A DNA stretch of 18,525 nucleotides, from contig JAAUTJ010000021.1 in NCBI GenBank assembly GCA_012031475.1, forward strand, positions 1-18,525, written 5' to 3'. The notes beneath the pieces are model-generated. The model was not told the origin of the DNA, did no database searches, and saw only the letters and a list, made by a program, of their open reading frames with translations. The position numbers were made by a program, and so were the translations under genes. This DNA comes from Leptolyngbyaceae cyanobacterium SM1_3_5 (lineage in GTDB: Bacteria > Cyanobacteriota > Cyanobacteriia > Elainellales > Elainellaceae). Shown in pieces: positions 15,973 to 18,525 of this stretch (positions are counted from its first letter, which is position 1; every line of letters starts with the position of its first letter).

Positions 15973-17244
15973 TTAGGAACCGAGCAAAAATTCGTTCACC
16001 ACGCTCCAGGCATTTGCGCTTGAAACTTTCGTTCTTGCCACAATGTAGTCTGCAAGATAGCTTGCGTCACTAGCAATCCCTGAAAATCGGCCTGATCCCC
16101 AAGTGTGCAGCCAGGGAAGGCCGAGAAAGTAAAGTCCTGAAATTGGGGTGACGCCGCGATCGTGCCCCGGATAGCCTTTGCCATCAAAAACCGGAATTTC
16201 GATCCAGCTAAAATCGCTTTTGTAGCCCGTACACCAAACGACGGCGCTAATATTCGCCGTTTCACATTCAGTTTTCGCCTCGTCAGGTTGCCAAACAGGG
16301 CGATACGGCTGCTCTACTGGAGCAGAAATGTTGTTCTTTTCAATGAAGGAATCGATCGTGCGTTTAATGCTTTCGGCAACTGCATCCGCCTGATCTAAAT
16401 TCTGCTGCAAATCACTTCCAAATTCGAGTTTTTCAGACCCGATCGATTTCAATCTTCCATATAGCTGCATTCCTTCTAAAGCAAACTGCCGCAGATCAAT
16501 TTCGCGTCCGCCATCGCGACCTGTTAAATAGTGATTGGCTTTAGCTCGGACTTTTTCTTTTTGCGGATGTTCTTCGATCGACAGGTCGTAATAGCCCATT
16601 TGATCGAGCCAATCGACAACATCTTTACCGCGATATCGACGGGGCGATCGGGGCGCGCTTCCCACCGATAAATGCACTTTTCGACCTGCCAAATGCAAAT
16701 CTTCAGCAATTTGACAGCCCGACTGTCCGGTTCCGACGACTAATATTTCTCCTGCTGGAAGTAGCTGAGAATTCTTGTATTCAGAAGAGTGAATTTGGGC
16801 GATCGATTCCGGCAAACGTTCGGCAATTCTGGGCACTTTGGGAAGGTGATATCCCCCAACTGCAATCACAATTTGATCGGCGGTGAATGTGCCGATCGAA
16901 GTCGTTAATTCAAATTGATTGGCCTCAGTTTTGCGGACGCTTGCAACTTCAACGCCTTCCTTTAAGGGTGGATCAAATACCGTCGCGTAGCTTTTCACAT
17001 AGTTTACAATCTCATCTTTTCGCATAAATCCATGCGGATCATTACCCGGATAAGGATATCCCGGTAGGCGACATTGCCAGTTGGGTGTGACTAGGCAAAA
17101 GGCATCCCAGCGCTTCGATCGCCATGCATAGCCGACTTCATGTTTCTCGAAAATAATGTGGTGGATGCCACGCTCCTTGAGACAATAGCTCATCGAAAGC
17201 CCAGCTTGTCCGCCACCCACGATCGCCACGCTGTAGTGATTCAT
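15973..17244 (-). CDS. MSMEG_0569-type flavin-dependent oxidoreductase of the Nit1 cluster
   Basis: The intact 423-residue protein is a two-dinucleotide-binding flavoprotein of the FMO/lysine-hydroxylase type. GGGQAG at 10-15 binds FAD, GTGQSG at 171-176 binds NAD(P)H, and VVWCTGYKSDFSW marks the late FAD-contact segment. It probably oxygenates or oxidises a nitrogen-containing substrate, but none is known. The ATG at 17244 begins MNHYSVAIVGGGQAG, with the dinucleotide fold at once, so no signal peptide is present. It precedes the Sll0783 homologue by 174 bases that contain a repeat and the NtcA promoter, so it is likely a separate or read-through transcription unit. No NtcA core was found in the 164 bases upstream of it. 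Confidence 0.92.
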   Translation of the reverse strand: MNHYSVAIVGGGQAGLSMSYCLKERGIHHIIFEKHEVGYAWRSKRWDAFCLVTPNWQCRLPGYPYPGNDPHGFMRKDEIVNYVKSYATVFDPPLKEGVEVASVRKTEANQFELTTSIGTFTADQIVIAVGGYHLPKVPRIAERLPESIAQIHSSEYKNSQLLPAGEILVVGTGQSGCQIAEDLHLAGRKVHLSVGSAPRSPRRYRGKDVVDWLDQMGYYDLSIEEHPQKEKVRAKANHYLTGRDGGREIDLRQFALEGMQLYGRLKSIGSEKLEFGSDLQQNLDQADAVAESIKRTIDSFIEKNNISAPVEQPYRPVWQPDEAKTECETANISAVVWCTGYKSDFSWIEIPVFDGKGYPGHDRGVTPISGLYFLGLPWLHTWGSGRFSGIASDASYLADYIVARTKVSSANAWSVVNEFLLGS

Positions 17245-17408
17245 TCTGTTTTCTAGCTTTGTATTGCCAGCCTATAAAACTGTTTCGGTGAATGGTTGTG
17301 TTTCTAGCTACAAAAGTCAGAAGTCTAACGATAAGTTGGGTGTCGATCGATCCACTCAAAATGTTCCTGAAGCAACCTACCAAAATCAACAGGTTCTACT
17401 TCAAGAAA

Positions 17409-18525
17409 TTATTGAATCCAGCCATTCACGATCGCCAAGTGAACCGCCTGATAGCGCGTTCGCGCCTTGAGTTTTGACAGGACATTATTCATGTGAAACT
17501 TAACGGTGCTTTCGCTGATAATCAAGCGATCGGCAATTTCGCGATCGCGGCATCCCTGCGTCAAAAGTGTCAAAATCGTTCGTTCTCGATCGGAAAGTTG
17601 TGTTTCAGCAGTGCGATCGATTCCCCAAGTTTGATGACGATTAACGGCTTCAACGGCCTGCCGCAACTGTTCGGAACTGCTCGACAAATTAACGCAGGCT
17701 TGAATACCTTGGGGCAGCGTTTGAGCCTCTTGCTGAATCCAAATAATTCGATCTGCGGAAGGAATTTGCGAAACATCATCAGTTAACAGCGGAATTTCGC
17801 GATCGCTGCGGCTGCAAACCGCTAGACCAGCGGAAATTGCTAGCTGCGTAAAGGCGGATTGCAGAATCGATCGATGACAGGCAATTCTTAAAGCTGTGCC
17901 CAAGGGGGGCAGATCGATTGGAACGCTCAAGACGACCTGAAGCGATCGTCCGTTTACATCAATTTGCGTTTGAAACACTCCGCCTGCACTTGCAGCGATC
18001 GCACCTAGCAAATTCAAGGCAGGCTCGATCGCATCCATAACAGGAGGCACGATCGCCTCTAGTGTCACGGTTAATTCGGTGTAAACTAGCCGACAATAAG
18101 TGCAGTTTGCTTCGTAGAGAATTTGCGCCGTTTGTAGAAACAAATAGGTGGCAGACAGCGAAAGCGGTCGCTCGGTTCCAACTAAAGCTAATCGCGTTGA
18201 ACTCAGAATGCTGGCAATTTGATCGGACAAAGGTAGGTGAACGATCGAGCGATTGGCGAGCGAAAGTTGCGCTTCTTTTTGATAGTGAATGGCCGTTTCT
18301 AGCGCGATCGTGACCAGCGTACAGAGCGTTTGCAGCACTTCCAAAAATTCGGGTTCCAAGGGCTGATGGCTGAAGATTGCCAACACGCCAAGCCACGTTT
18401 TCTTTGGATGGCTAACGGGTAGCCTGCAAAGCCGCGATGTTGTGGGCAATCGCCCATTCTCGATTGCCGACCCAAGGTTCCGCTGCCAGATTATTGCTTA
18501 GAAAGAAACGCGATTTGAGCAATTT
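17409..18525 (-). CDS. GAF-domain LuxR-family transcriptional regulator, 5' end outside window, two frameshifts
   Basis: The C-terminus is a LuxR/NarL-type DNA-binding domain: LSDRERTILTLLTQG, then REIADRLIISESTVKFHMNNVLSKL. Upstream is the end of a GAF sensor domain, read as NNLAAEPWVGNREWAIAHNIAAFAGYPLAIQRK and on to LGVLAIFSHQPL, then a long middle region of unknown fold. Two missing bases break the GAF part: one at 18428-18430 (restores AAFAGYPL) and one at 18398-18401 (restores AIQRKTWLGV). The gene continues past the window end. It is on the same strand and 164 bases ahead of the flavoprotein gene, so it may control the cluster together with NtcA; this is inferred from position only. 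The signal it senses is unknown. Confidence 0.85.

Noticed and set aside
9756..17244. Reading the broken Nit1 genes as true pseudogenes
   Set aside because: Intact and broken genes alternate, catalytic motifs are all kept, and every break is a single base; error is the simpler reading.

Overview
The window is cyanobacterial. It carries petB and petD of the cytochrome b6f complex, a thioredoxin reductase-thioredoxin fusion (NTRC) as found in oxygenic phototrophs, very frequent CGATCG/GCGATCGC (HIP1-like) octamers, and a Nit1 cluster whose members resemble Synechocystis Sll0783-Sll0787. No feature fixes the genus.

Layout. (1) 1-1946: the end of petB, petD, an anti-sigma-type ATPase and a small membrane zinc-ribbon protein, all on the plus strand. 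(2) 1957-4414: a shared terminator, the NTRC gene on the minus strand, and divergent lipA on the plus strand. (3) 4415-5364: about 950 bases without a convincing gene, holding one copy of a structured dispersed repeat. (4) 5365-9573: a large RTX-type secreted protein gene followed by a small protein with two peptidoglycan-binding domains, ending in a 16-bp tandem repeat. (5) 9756-18525, all minus strand: a Nit1 (Nit1C) cluster. In transcription order it has a GAF-LuxR regulator (cut by the window edge), an MSMEG_0569-type flavoprotein, an Sll0783-type protein, nitrilase, a DUF1348 protein, a radical SAM protein, GNAT, an AIR-synthase-like protein, a glycosyltransferase and an MSMEG_0570-type small protein.

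The last eight Nit1 genes look like one operon (gaps of 3-22 bases or overlaps, apart from one 145-base gap filled by a repeat). They sit behind an almost ideal NtcA-activated promoter (GTA-N8-TAC, 23 bases, TAATCT) upstream of the Sll0783 homologue. This fits a nitrogen-starvation-induced pathway; related clusters have been linked to cyanide or nitrile nitrogen assimilation and, for Sll0783, to polyhydroxybutyrate accumulation under nitrogen starvation. The true product of the pathway is not settled by the sequence.

A caution runs through the whole annotation. At least nine genes, including the essential petD, are interrupted by single-base gains or losses, many in short homopolymers. Each restores a normal-length, motif-complete protein when corrected. 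This pattern looks like uncorrected sequencing error more than gene decay, so I give composite coordinates and list the shift points.
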